Of a DNA stretch of 64,000 bases, positions 1 to 13,042 are shown in pieces. Position 1 is the first letter of the stretch, and every line of letters begins with the position of its first letter. Source of the stretch: Adineta steineri (lineage: Eukaryota > Rotifera > Eurotatoria > Adinetida > Adinetidae); assembly GCA_905250115.1 (NCBI GenBank), contig CAJNOI010000085.1:85845-149844 (forward strand), written 5' to 3'. The position numbers were made by a program, and so were the translations under genes. The notes beneath the pieces were generated by a model. It was not told where the DNA came from, made no database searches, and saw nothing but the letters and a program-made list of their open reading frames with translations.

Positions 1-1
1 T

Positions 2-770
2 AGTACTACTACGAGTAGTAGTAGCACCTCAAGCAGCACTACTACCACGACCACCACTAGCAGTACTACTACTACCACTACCACCACAAGTACTACAACA
101 AGTAGCAGCAGCACCACGAGTACCACTACTACAAGCAGTAGCAGCACCACAAGTAGTAGTACTACTACTACCAGCAGTACCTCAAGTAGCACTACAACCA
201 CCAGCAGCAGTACTACAACGAGCAGTAGCAGTACCACGAGTAGTACTACCACTACTACTAGCAGTACTTCAAGTAGCACTACTACCACGACCACCACTAG
301 CAGTACTACTACTACTACCACCACTAGTACTACTACAAGCAGTAGTAGTACCACAAGTAGCACTACTGCTACCACCACCACTACAAGCACTACAACAAGT
401 AGCAGCAGTACCACAAGTAGTACTACTACTACCACTACCACTACCAGTACTTCAAGTAGCACCACTAGCAGTACTACTACGAGCAGTAGCAGCACCACAA
501 GTAGCAGTACAACAAGTAGTAGTAGTACTTCAAGTAGTACTACCACGAGTAGCAGTAGTACCTCAAGTAGCACCACTACCACCAGTAGTACCTCAACTAG
601 CACCACTACAAGCAGCCGCAGTACTTCAAGTAGCACTACAACCACGGCCACCACTAGCAGTACCACTACGAGCAGCAGCAGCACTACAAGTAGCAGTACA
701 ACGAGTAGTAGTAGTACCACAATTAGTACTACCACGAGTAGCAGTAGTACCTTAAGTAGCACGACTTCAG
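2..770 (+). repeat. Ser/Thr codon tract (mucin-like stalk of the polycystin gene)
   Basis: About 770 bases consist almost only of AGT/AGC/ACT/ACC/ACA/ACG/TCA codons. In frame 2 they read as uninterrupted Ser and Thr, and this frame runs straight into the REJ-containing exon. Local sub-repeats (blocks such as agcagtagcagcaccac) recur with variation, so the tract has probably grown by slippage or unequal exchange. In the protein this would be an extended, heavily O-glycosylated stalk. It also continues upstream of the window. Confidence 0.85.
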
Positions 771-3700
771 TTACAACTTCTCAAAGATTAGATATCAATG
801 AAAGTAATAATATGAATAATATACAAAATATAGTTTATCGATATTTCTTTTCTAAATTAGCTTGTTATTCACCGACGATTACATTAATTCCTGGACAATC
901 ATCTCCATCATCTCCAATGTCATATCGACGTAGTCAAGATTTTTCTATTACATCAATGATTCAATTTAATTGTGATGGTTCACTTTCAACAACTACAAAA
1001 TGGACAATAAAGAATTGCACGTCAACGAGTTGTTCAGTTGAAATTCTATTAAGTGAAAAAGTTATGACAACATTTAGTGAACTTTATATTCCATCAAGAA
1101 CTCTTGCTTATGGTGTTTATCAACTGACATTGACTGTAATAATGATTGATTCGCCGAATTTAAAATCATCATCTTCTGTTTATGTAAGAATAACTGCAAC
1201 AGGTATAACAGCAAATCTTGTTCAATTAGGAACATCTATGATAACACGAGGTGATCAACAAGATCTTTTACTTGATCCTGGAACATTCTCAGTTGATCCT
1301 GACGAAGATACATTTGATGCAACTGTAAGTATAAATATCTGTAGGTGAATATTAAAATAATTGTTATCTTATTTCTAATCTTAGAAATGGAAATATACGT
1401 ATTATTGTCGAATTTATGATTTATATAATTTCCCAAATATACAAGGAATATTATTATCAATTGATGATTCTAGAATTGATCCTTATAATCCATCATGTTT
1501 GTCAAATCGATCAGGTAAAATTGATAATGAGAATCCAATTTTATTGTAACTTTGATCGTCATTAAAATACTTTTTTTTATTACTTTCTATAAAGGAAATG
1601 GAACAGGATTGATATTCGGCAATTTAACTGCATCACCTAATTCATCTCTAACAGTTCTTGGTGGTTCACTTCAATTAAATCAAATGTATCAGTTTATGGT
1701 TTATATGGAAAATCGTAAGAATTCTTCTATTCAAGCAACAGGTTATGTACTTGTTACAATTGAAATTACTCATCCACAACTAATTGCTGTTGGGTAAATT
1801 CTTTATGAGTTTTCAATCGAACTATCTCGATGAAAAATATTTGTTTTAGTTGTGTAATATCACCAATGTGTGTTCCAAATCTTGAATTTCAACTTCTTAA
1901 TCCAACAACACAAGTTGCTCTATTTACTATTTGTATTGGAACTTGTACGAATCTCCAAAGTATTAAATGGAATATTTATCAAGGATCAGACAATTCAACA
2001 TCTTCAAACTCTACTCAATGGACTTTATTTAATAATACGATTCTATATGAAAATATTTGGTTTTTTGGTAAAAATCTTATTTTTTTTAATTATTAAATAT
2101 ATTTATTGATTATCTTAGGTACAAATACAAGTAATTTCACAGCAACTGATGAATTATTTCTTAATAATCTTCAAATAAGTCTTTGGCGTTTTGAAGTTGT
2201 TTATACATTCCAATCCGCAATAAGTACAAGTGCATTGAATTTTATTATTAATCAACCACCTTCAAATGGTTCGTGTTCAATCAATCCTCTTGGTGGTACT
2301 ATAACTACTTTATTCACTATTGAGTGCCCAGATTGGTATGATGTAGATGGAATACAAGATTATTCATTATATGGTATGTTTTGTTTTCATTAAAGACTGA
2401 CTTTTATACTTTCTGTCATTTTAGCATGGACAACAGACATATCACAACGAACAATAATTGCATTTTCACCAGAATATAATTTTCAAGTTCGATTACCAGC
2501 TGGTGATAATGAAACTTCATTACTCAATCTTGTTATTTACGTTCGAGATCTTGCGGGTTCTGTTACACAAGTGAATATATCCTCTGTTAGTGTTATTGCA
2601 GATACCGCAATAATGAATGATTTAATTGATAAAATAACAAATTCATCGAATACAATAACAAATAATCCGATTGTTCGTTTACTTTCAAGTGGAAATCAAA
2701 ATGTTGTTGGGCAAATGATCATTTCATTATCACAAGTATTCAATCAAATGAATACTGAAAATTTAGATAAAGCCATATCAAGTAAATACTTATATTCAAT
2801 TTATGAGAAATAATTAAGATAAATTTTATTTTAGGTGGAATACCAGCTGCAACTATTTCAGTATCATCATTAGGAAGTCAAAGTTTAGAACAAGTAATTG
2901 AATTCAATAGATTTTATTTTATTTTATTTCTATTTAAAATAGATTTCAATACCATTCAATGAATCAGCTTTGATTAATTATAATATAGAACTGAATGCAC
3001 TAGCAAATGTTCGAGATTATTTAGTAACATTTATAACTAATCTTCTCATAACAACATCAAATAGTATTATATTACAATCATCATCATTAGTGCAATTAAC
3101 TCAAGCAACAAATCAATTAACACGAAATACTTTAGTAAAACTATAAAAAATATTTATATTAAAGATTTTTATATTTCTCAATAATTCTAGATGCTCGTAT
3201 CAAACAGATGTTATGAATTATCTGCTGCTCTATATGCAATTTTTGAAAAAATCTCATATGAAGATGCTCAATCAGCATCAAATCAACTTTTTCAATGTGC
3301 TTCAAATATTTTAAATGTAAAATATATAAAATTAGTATTCTCATTTCTCTATCAAAATCTTGAGGCTGTGGGTGTGGACGATGATACGAGATGAAATCAG
3401 CACCCACACCCACACCCTTCGATAATTTTGACATAAAAAGAATTTTTTTTCTTTAATTATCGATTCTAATAATTATAGGCTGTGAATGGACCATTACAAG
3501 GACGAACAGAGGTACTTGATTTAGATAGTTCTCGTGCAAATGTCATATCTACTGAATATGATACTGATCTTGAATCTGCATGGTCAAATTTAAGTAAGAT
3601 TCTTTTAATATAATTAATTATTATTGAATTTGAATTTGTTTTTTCAAAGATTTATTTTCTGATAGAAATGATTTTTCTACTGAAACAATTAAAAAAAATC

Positions 3701-6700
3701 GAAATATTTATTATCAAAAACAATTAGCAAATCAAATCAATAGTCAAGTAACACAAATTATATCATTATTAACTTCATCATTAAATATTCATTTAAATAC
3801 TGGTCAAAGTTCACTAATCAATACATCTCAATCATTTGTATCATTAGAAACTATATCAATTCAATCACTCAAAGATAGACTTGTGAAACAAGTTGAAAAT
3901 GCTCAATTTAGTATTCCATCCAGTTATATTTTGAACACAACTTCTAATTCTTCAATTTCACTTCGAGTAATATTCTATAATTTAAATCATTTTTATTAAA
4001 TTATTTTTTGTTCTATTCAGTCAAAAATAGATCCACTTGCTTCATTTGGAAATTTTCAAAATACAAATCTTTCAAGATCAGTTTCACTTTCAATTATCGA
4101 TCAAAATGGAAATGAAGTTTCTTTTGAAGCTAATCAAAATAATCCAATCCAATTGATTATTCCTCGTGATCCAAATGTATTAATTCCATCAATGTATTTA
4201 CAAAATGTTACCTCAATTAATTCAACTATTAATAATTTATTATTCAATTATCATTATATTAATATAACAAGTTCTCTTTCGATTTCAGTTCATTTTGAAA
4301 TTCATTCTTTAAATATAAATTTAGCCTATTTATTTATTTATAAATTTGATCAAACACCACTATTAAACAGTTCAATTAATTTTATTGATGGATGGACAAT
4401 TTTTTGTCCTTTCAGTATGTTTTCTTTTTTAGCACATTCATATAGATTTCTTTTTTGTAATTATAGATTTAACCATTGATGACATATATCGATATTTTAT
4501 TGATAATCAACAAACTCCTGGTCATCAATCATTAATATTTGGAATAAGAGAATTAAATTCAACTGAAATTACTAATTATTGTTTAAATAGTTCTTTAATA
4601 AACACGTCTTTACCAATTACCGATGAATCACTTAATTTTACATCAAATTATGAACTTCGTATATATACATCAGGTTGTTATTATCTTGATGAAAATAATA
4701 ATTGGAAATCAGATGGATTAATTGTAAGTATAAGATGGATTAGGAAAATAAAGATTATTTGATATTTTTTTAATCATAGGTCGGATCGTCAACAAACCAT
4801 TATGAAACGGAATGTTTGTCAACTCATTTGACAACATTTGCTGGTGGTTTTATTGTTTTACCTGCACCAATTAATTGGAATTATGTTTTTGCAAATGCTG
4901 ATTTTATGAAAAATAAAACAGTTTATTTAACAATGATAGTCACTATAATAGTTTATATTATTTTAGTGATTTTTGCACGTTTTAAAGACAAGAGAGATTT
5001 TGAAAAAGTAAACTAAAAATCTATCTTATATATTTCATAGAGCCAAAATATGTATTTTTGTTTTAGTTGGGAGTTACGCCATTAGCTGATAATAACAAAT
5101 CTGATCATTATTATTATCAAATTCTTGTTTTTACTGGTCAAAGAACAAATGCAGGAACAGATTCAAAAGTAATATAGTACAAAGAAAAGAATATTTTAAG
5201 AAAACTTTTTTTTCTTTCGGCTAGGTTTATTTTGTTTTATCGGGTGACGATGATCAAACACAAATTCGATTATTTTCTGATCCTCATCGAAAAATTTTTC
5301 AGCGTGGTGGAATTAATTCTTTTATTATTGCTGTTCCAAAGTAAAATTATTATTTTTTTTTTTGAAGATTTTATAAAAGATTAATATATAGATCATTGGG
5401 ATTATTAAATTATATTCGTATTTGGCATGATAATACAGGTGAAGGTTCTTCAGCATCATGGTTTTTAAAATATATTATTGTTCGAGATTTACAAACTTTG
5501 GATAAGTTTTATTTTATTTCTCAACAATGGTTTGCAGTTGAAAAAGATGACGGACGAGTAAGTCGTGTAATAGAAAACATACTATTTCTTATTTTTGTCT
5601 TGAATCTAGATTGAACGAACTTTACCAATTGCTAGTGAAGCAGAAAAGCAAGACTTTTCATATGTATTATCGAAAAAAGCTTATCATAGTGTGTCCGATG
5701 GTCATTTATGGTTTTCAATATTTTCTCGTCCACCATCAAATAGATTTACACGTGTGCAACGATGTACTTGTTGTTTTGTTTTATTCTTTACTTCAATGTT
5801 AATTAATATAATGTATTATGATTTATCAAATGAAGCGGACGCATCAAGTGCAACACATAGTGGTGCTTTATCAATTGGTCCTTTTTATATAGCACCACAA
5901 CAGGTATATATTGATTTTTATAGAGGAGGAAATTGGACTACACTCACGCCCCTATGTCTCTGAGATTTCAAATTTCTGATTAATAAAAACATCTTTCTAT
6001 ATTTAAGATTGGAATTGGTATAATGGTCGAATTATTTACACTAATTCCAAGTCTCTTAATTGTTCAATTCTTTCGACGTATTCGACCTCGTCGACAAATT
6101 GCACCAATACGTGAAGCATTATATAAGATACAACCATCTCGAAAAACGTTCGTATAAATTTCTGAATACATTCATCGACACTCACATTCTTAATTATAGT
6201 AGTTCGGAAGATATCCCTGCAATTAAGAAAAAGAAATCTTCAATAACATTTCCTTGGTGGTGTTTATTTATTGCTTATGGTCTTTCAATGATAATTATTG
6301 TTATTTCAATATTTTTTATCATTGTTCGAGGAATTGAATTTGGTGATGTAAAAACCCAACAATGGTTAACATCTGTTCTTACTGGATTTTTCTCCTCGAT
6401 TATTTTTACTCAACCTATTAAAGTATACTTTCTATTTTCTTTTAATTTATATTTTTGAAATATTTTCTCATTGAAGATTATATGTTTGGCTATATTCTTT
6501 ATATGCTTTTGTCGAAATTCAAAAGATGATAAAGAAACAAGTGAATATATAAATGAAGATGATGAATTTAATATATCTAGTGATGAGGAATATCTTCATC
6601 CACTTGAGGTTTGTTTTCTTTTAGAATTTCATAGAAAAATAACTTTTCCATTTATAGTATCACTCATTATTTTCTTCTCAATCTCGAAAAAGTATTAATC

Positions 6701-8832
6701 GACTTAATGAAAATGAAATTGCTTTCGCTCGTGATCAACGTTTAAAAGAAATTCAAATGTGGGCAATTATTCGAGATTTTCTGATTTATTTTATATTTGC
6801 AACATTAGTTTTTATAATAACTTATTCAAACCGTGAACAAAATAGTTTTTTTCAAGTCAATCATTTACGAGCTTATTTTCTCAATGAAAGACAAACGACT
6901 GCTGATTATACTAATGTTTGTTCTTCTTCTACAATTCTTTTATTCATGTATTAAAATGAATTTCATTTTTCTAGATTAATACAATCGATGAATATTGGTA
7001 TTGGTTAGAAAATAGTTTTGTTTCAAATATTCGTGCACAACAATGGTATAATGAAGATATTCCACAATATTTAAATGGATTTTTAAATGATAAATCTAAT
7101 CGATTAATTGGTTGGGCAACAATAAGACAATTACGTGTTAAATCAGAATCATGCTCCGATCAACGTGTTATTTTAATATGCGAAGATAGTTATAGTTTTT
7201 CTAATGAAGAAACAGAATTATTTCAACCAGGATGGACAACAAATGCAATGACCGAAGAATTCAGTTCATCAGTGATAAAAGCATTTAACTATACTACGAG
7301 TGATGAATTAGATACATATTCGTATATAGGTGAATTTGGAACATATAGAGGTGGTGGTTATGTATATGAATTTCGTGGTCGTTTATCTGATATGAAAACA
7401 AATTTATCTACACTTCATCAATTAGATTGGATTGATGAGAAAACAAGAGCTGTTTTTATTCAACTAACATTATATAATCCAAATGTTCAATTATTAACTG
7501 CAGTTACTTTACTTGCTGAATTTTTACCAACAGGTGGTATTTATACAACAGCCCGTTTCGAACCAATTAATTTCTACAGTAGTTTACTCTTTAGTTTTTA
7601 TTTCTAAAGATAAATAAATTTTTGTTTTTTAAATTTAGCATTTACATCAATATTACAATTAGTTTGTACAATTCTTTATATATTTTTTATTATTTATTTT
7701 ATGATAATTGAAATACGATTATTATTTGAATTAAGATTAAAATATTTTTATCAATTTTGGTCAATAATTCAATTAGGTATCATTGGTTGTTCATTGGGAA
7801 GTATTGGAGTTTATTTTTGGCGTTTTCAAGAAACTAATCGTATAAGCCAATTATTTGAACAAACAAATGGTTATATTTATATAAATTTACAACTTGCAGT
7901 TTATGTTAATGATATTTTAACATTTCTTCTTGGTTATTGTTGTTTTTTTAGTACGATCAAATGTGTTCAATTATTTCGTTTTAATCAACAAATATGTTTA
8001 TTCTCTGAAACATTAAAATATTGTGCAAAGGCACTGATTTCATTTTCAATAATGTTTGCAATTGTATTTATGTCATTTCTTTGTTTATTTTATTTATTAT
8101 TTGTATCAAAACTGTCGTCATGTTCAAGTTTATTACAAACTGCTCAAATGCTTTTTAAAATGACATTAATCAAATGTGATGCATCAGAAATAACCGGAGC
8201 TGATGCTTTTCTTGGTCCAATCTGTTTTATTTTATTTATATTTCTAGTTGTTTTTGTTTGTTTAAGTATGTTTCTTTCAATAATTAATGATAGTTTTCGT
8301 CATGCGAAAGAGAATCAAAAAGAAGATAAAGTTATGCTATCATTTATGTTGAAGAAATTTTTACGATGGACAGGTACGTAGATTTTTATGTTTTATTCAG
8401 GTCAGTTAGAATCTCATTGATATCCTATAGTAGATTTAATAGGATTTCAAGACTGCAACTTAGACCTCTTTATATTAGATGACTTCAGAGCTTCTCTTGA
8501 GGGTATGGGTGGATGTGAGTGTAACTGAAAAAAAGACTTTGACACTTACTCTCAAAACTGATGTATCGTAGTAACACATAACTGGCTATTAACATTTTAG
8601 GTTTAAAAACATTAAATCAATCAGAAATTCAAGAAGAACGAGATTGTCGAATGCGTTCACAATATTTCGATCCAATTGAAAATTTTCCTGATAGAATGGA
8701 TCAATTACTAGAAGCACTCAATAGAGTATGTAGATATTTATTGTATCTTTTACTTGAAATTATTTGCCTTTTTTTTAGATTTATATTGATCAAAAAATCG
8801 AATTATCAAGACTGGAAAAAGCTGGACTTTAA
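2..8832 (+). CDS. Polycystin-1-like protein (REJ, GPS, PLAT, polycystin channel), 5' end outside window
   Basis: The open frame enters at base 2 through a Ser/Thr tract and continues over about 25 exons to the stop at 8830-8832. Clear early exons are 2-1324, 1385-1514, 1595-1793, 1850-2067, 2119-2372 and 4021-4414. REJ-like sequence (W.Y.YYCRIYDL at 1388-1423) is followed by a GPS-type site, C..HLTTFAGG near 4815-4850. Next come a first membrane helix (4920-4975), a PLAT/LH2 domain (about 5110-5560), the family signature HLWFS.FSRPPS..FTRVQRCTCCF (5700-5775), a series of helices, the extracellular polycystin domain (about 6830-7580) and six-helix channel sequence (7640-8370). Polycystin-1 proteins are large membrane receptors that self-cleave at the GPS and pair with TRPP channels in cilia, sperm or sensory cells. 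The last exon is 8780-8832. Any upstream domains (LRR, PKD, lectin) lie outside the window. Family assignment is strong; the 1:1 orthologue is not settled. Confidence 0.9.
3361..3416. repeat. Intronic GGGTGT-type hairpin (telomere-like repeat)
   Basis: Inside the 3317-3478 intron of the polycystin gene, a left arm with gtgggtgtgg is followed after about 25 bases by the right arm cacccacacccacaccc. The arms are near-perfect reverse complements. The unit matches the TGTGGG telomere repeat reported for bdelloids. Related hairpins occur at 8494-8556, 11147-11205 and 20875-20957. Confidence 0.6.
8494..8556. repeat. Decayed GGGTGT-type hairpin in last large intron of the polycystin gene
   Basis: cttgagggtatgggtggatg is followed by a decayed right arm, acacttactctcaa. 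It has the same cttgag-GGGT start as the copies at 3361 and 11147 and lies inside the intron about 8374-8600, which is longer than most introns here. Confidence 0.45.
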
Positions 8833-10289
8833 ATATTATCTTTTAAAAACTTACTAACATTTATATAATGAACTCTAACTATATTTTAAATCTTTTTTTC
8901 GAAATAAATCTTTAAAATTGATCATATATTCGATGTCTGTAACGTAAAATTGTATGATTCCCGTTCTCGAACAAACGTAAATATATCTGAAAGTTTGCTT
9001 TTATACATCTTTAGACGTATTAATGATTCAATATCTCGCCTCTCCCTACTGTAAGAATCTGCTTGTAATTTTTAGTTTAGATTTTGAAGAACGTTTTTAA
9101 GCATCAAGATATTCTTCTTCCAGTGACTTTCGTTCTACTAGTCTTGTATATCGTAATTGTAACGTATTCTTATCTCATGTCTGACGTTTTTCTTCATATA
9201 CTCCAAAAATATAATTACAGTATATAGATTTTACAATATTGAATAGCTTTCAGTAGTCTATATTTTTCATGGAAAGTATGTTCTATTGACTTCAAAATGT
9301 GAAATATAATGAAGCGTAAACTATTTCTTTTCTTAACTCAAAAGTTTGTTCATTATCTATTGACAATAACTGCTATAAGATTCTTAAAAATGCAAAGATA
9401 CTTTTCTTCTTAAACGGAATAATAAACTTTCGGATATCGACGAGACGCATACTCCTTTGAATCTTATTACTGGCAGCGAAAGAATTAACAATGTAAAAAC
9501 AAGTTGTTCACTATGTTATCAGACAGTACAACAAACTGTCAAACAATCAAAAAAAACTGAAAGAAACATATATCTCGATTTAAATCACAAGATCGATTGA
9601 CTCAATTATCCTCAAGATGATTTTATGCGGGACGTTGGATTTCAGTGAAACGATTAGCCTAATTAAACTAATTATGTATATAGCGGAGAGTGAAATCGGA
9701 TGCTCATCCGTAACGATTTTTATCTGCTCAATACTCGTATTGTTAACTTCACTCCAATATGTAGTTTTTCGTTTTATTTTTTTTACTATTTTCTTCTTTA
9801 TAGTCTTATTTTTCAATGGCTTTCTCTATTAATTTATGCTCATATTATAATGTAAATTCTGGCATATTCACCAAACTAGACAAAAGTCAGATACGATCTT
9901 ATAATGCTAAAACATGTTATAGGACTACGTGTGCACAATTTAAACAATTCAGCATAGAAATCGAATATTCTCAAGAAAAGCTAAGAGTAAATATTGCATC
10001 ACAGTTTCAATATTCTAGAAAAAATTCTTGAAATATCGTACTTACGATAAAACTGAAACAAAAGAAACATTCTCCTTTATTTACCCACCAGCGACATCCC
10101 CAACTGAAAATTTACTGTCATTTTCCAATGAAGAGCCTAAATTATCATTACCATATCAACCTCGCAATTACGTTTCAAATTAACAGCTATCAAGTTAATT
10201 TACTGAAGTTTATTCGAAATACAATAGATCTTGCATCGTTAAATTGAAATTAAGAGAATCTTATTAATATTGTTTCTGATATATATAAA

Positions 10290-10770
10290 AACAATTGAAA
10301 AACTTCTGCACTGATAATGACCTGACTCAATTTCATTTACTCCAGCATCATATTGTTCTTCGATCAAAATTAACCCAAAAAAGTCCAACACTTGCGCAAA
10401 CATTAGTCAAATGTGGTAAGTTAGGAAAATTAAAAAATAGTTTACACATTTCCTATGTTTGTAGCCTCACATTTATGCGATACAAAAGGCTGCATATAAG
10501 AAGAACATCTAATTCTCGAAATACTCCACACCAATCATTCAAGGCAACACTATTCAGTCTCATCAAAACGTCTTGGTGCCCAAAAATACAATAAGATAAA
10601 TTTTCTCGATTCTTTGCTATGGATTATTTTGGTAAATGGATTCAGGACGCTGATTTCTGATGCAGTATTCCGTGAATTTCTAGCAAAAATCGTCAGAAAA
10701 CTCATCATTTTCGACAGGAACCCTGCTGATAGATGTCAAGAATTTGATTATGATATCGATTCCCGGTAGA
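10290..10770 (+). pseudogene. Probable Ty3/gypsy retrotransposon integrase relic
   Basis: At 10619-10645 one frame reads MDYFGKWIQ, close to the (V/M)DYFSKWIEA segment of retrotransposon integrase cores. About 15 bases later, in a shifted frame (10657 onward), it reads DAVFREFLAKIVRKLIIFDRNPADR, interrupted soon after by a stop. This matches the spacing of the TA..A..FL..IV..YG.P..I.SDRG block. Upstream, 10290-10590 is open and could derive from the integrase zinc-binding region (a YVCS...YKR string), but that is weak. The frameshift and stops make it non-functional. No LTRs were found. The call rests on short motif resemblance. Confidence 0.45.
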
Positions 10771-11146
10771 ACCGAACGAATTGAGTGACTAGATCCGTGG
10801 ATAAAACTTGTCAATTTCTCGTTTGATAATGATGTATGTCGTTATAAAGCTAGCAGCGGACCCGTTGAAGGTATCGATCGTATGATTCAATAAATATTTA
10901 ATATTATATCAACTCATAACTATTTCCTCATTGATAAATCCGATTGAAGGCTTATGTCTTTAAACACACTAGTATTTCTATCAGATGAAATAAATGTTAG
11001 TATCGAATTACAAAATTCGAATTTAAATCGTACAGCTTCTGGTAATCTGTTGAAAAGCGTCGATCGTGGTATCTTTGTCTTTTGGAACTTTCACACATTT
11101 TACATATCTTTTTTAGAAACATCATCATTCAGAGATAATAAAAACC

Positions 11147-11205
11147 ATCTTGAGGGTGTGGATGAAATAAAATACCCAAACCCATACCCACGCCCTATGG
11201 ATTTT
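11147..11205. repeat. GGGTGT-type hairpin (telomere-like repeat), intergenic copy
   Basis: cttgagggtgtggatgaaat is followed by acccaaacccatacccacgccc. The arms pair imperfectly in the GGGT/ACCC units. It shares the cttgag start and the gatga-aaat loop with the copy at 3361, so these look like members of one dispersed family rather than chance G-runs. Confidence 0.55.
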
Positions 11206-11534
11206 CATAACTTCAAATCTAAAGAATAGATTACAATTAGAAATGTTCATTAGATTATTATTTTTCTATTGCAATATCAAGTGTAATAACTATAGATATA
11301 ACCTTTGATTATTAGTTTCTATCAAATCTGTCTACTCGTATATATATATGTTTTCTTCTTTTCTTTTGACATTAATTAATGATCATAGGATAGATAAGTG
11401 AAGAAATATGATTTCTTTCTTCTTGTCTCATTCTCATGTTATTTTTGTACAATTTCATCTGAGATAAATATATTATATACACACAAATATATAGTACTAT
11501 ACTTGTTACTCTTCTCATTATTTGCAGCAACAAA

Positions 11535-12246
11535 ATGATGAAAGTCAATGGTATTTCATATATTTCAAATAATTCAATCTTACATGAACAATGTCTAAGT
11601 ATACAAAGAACTTATCAATATATGTTTAATACATTTATATCCTTATTGGTAAGAAAGAAAACCTTTTTTTATTTATAATTAGACACTATTAAATTAAATA
11701 AAAAACTATTTGTATAGATATTGGGTTTTATTCATTTACCATTGAATACATATTCATTAAGAATGAGTAATTCATCGTGGACAATTGCTTATTATAGACA
11801 TATTTATATTATAATTATTAATATAATTTTGATTATTTTATATGGATTTGGTTTGTATGTTCTTCATCAACATTCTCGAACAGGATTACTTATAGTATAT
11901 TATTTAATATTCATTTTTGTGAAAAAAATGACAATTTGATATTTATTTTATAGTTTGGTTGGTTAGTTACAATTGTTGATGTGATTGCTACTATTGCTGT
12001 ATTATTTATTTTCTTTGTTACTATCTTTCTGATTGCACCCATATCATTTTATACTTTTGAAATATTAACTGGTCTTTTTCTATTTACAATTCTTTTTGTT
12101 GTTGGAATGATCACTATGGTAAAGTTTAAATTTTATATATTTTATTTTATTTTGTTTTATTTTTTGCAAAGGTCATTTCAATAAAACATGCATTTAATCT
12201 ATCTAAATTAATCAAGAATAATAAACGATTGACGATTGAAATCTAA
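11535..12246 (+). CDS. Small four-helix membrane protein, unknown family
   Basis: Four exons, 11535-11648, 11718-11894, 11954-12118 and 12172-12246, join in phase 0 at every junction and give about 176 aa. The start is the first of two adjacent ATGs. The protein has a hydrophobic segment across the first junction, a second at about 11800-11860 (IIIINIILIILYGFGLYVL), and two more in exon 3 (VDVIATIAVLFIFFVTIFL and LTGLFLFTILFVVGMITM). A short basic tail (KLIKNNKR) follows. The layout resembles tetraspan/MARVEL-like proteins, but I see no diagnostic motif. Codon use and intron sizes match the neighbours, so it is probably a real gene. Confidence 0.65.
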
Positions 12247-13042
12247 TTAAAAACTATTTTATTAATATTAAAATATCTCTCTCATTATCTAAAATAATAC
12301 ACGAACTGATATTTCTAGATAAAATATAAGAAATGATTCGTATCTTTACATTTCTCAAGTTATGAACTATGACGATTTATTATAAATAGTTCGCTAAAAT
12401 ATCGAATAGCCATGATATATTCTTATGAATGATCTCTTGATCCATTATGAGATCAGGTACAAGGAAATTGATTGTATGTATAGAAACATTCGAAAATGCC
12501 TCGTGATCTTTTGGCCATTAAAACATGATCGAAATAATACAGTTCTTGAAAGAAAAATGACACTAATTGTCTTATTGTCTTCGACAAATTATCATACATT
12601 TTAAAATCGATGAAGATAAAAAATAAAAGTATAATATTGCTTGTTTTATGAATTGATCAATGTTTGTATTGAATATAAATTTTATGCATTATTTGATAAG
12701 AAATAAGTCATTAGAAAAACGGTTCAAGAAAACGATCGTATTCATTATTAAAAACTGAAAATGAAAGTCGAAATTTATAGATAATGATAAAGGGGAATAT
12801 ATATTATATTAATTTCAAATTAAAGACAACCTATACTCTTTAAACTACTTTAAAAAGATATGTAAAACAATTGTGTTTGTAGTAAACAATATATTCATTA
12901 AACTTCAAGAAAAAAAACATTTGTTGCATAATAGTGCAAGACATCATAGAGGATCATTTTCTTCTACAACATATCTGTCTATGATAAAAGGACAAAAAGG
13001 TTATAGATAAGACATTTACACATTTTATTAGTTTCTTGTGCG
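12247..13042. other. Intergenic spacer, nothing recognised
   Basis: AT-rich spacer of about 0.8 kb with stops in all frames. It presumably holds the 3' end of the four-helix gene and the promoter of the FG-GAP gene. I could not identify specific elements. Confidence 0.5.

Larger units (their letters stand above)
8833..11534. other. Gene-poor spacer with decayed repeats
   Basis: About 2.7 kb between the polycystin gene and the small membrane-protein gene. I see no intact gene. Short open frames lack splice-supported extension or family resemblance, apart from the integrase-like relic around 10610-10760 and the hairpin near 11150. The remainder is AT-rich with stops in all frames. Confidence 0.6.

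Noticed and set aside
1-770. CRISPR-like or satellite array reading of the repeat tract
   Set aside because: There are no constant repeats with unique spacers, and the tract is an open Ser/Thr reading frame continuous with a coding exon.
5922-6007. Possible telomere-like fragment (cactcacgcccc) in a polycystin intron
   Set aside because: Single short C-rich stretch with no opposing arm.
9580-10031. Open frames of 71-78 aa on both strands
   Set aside because: Mutually overlapping, hydrophobic only through T-rich codons, with no start context or motifs; at most flanking parts of the retroelement relic.
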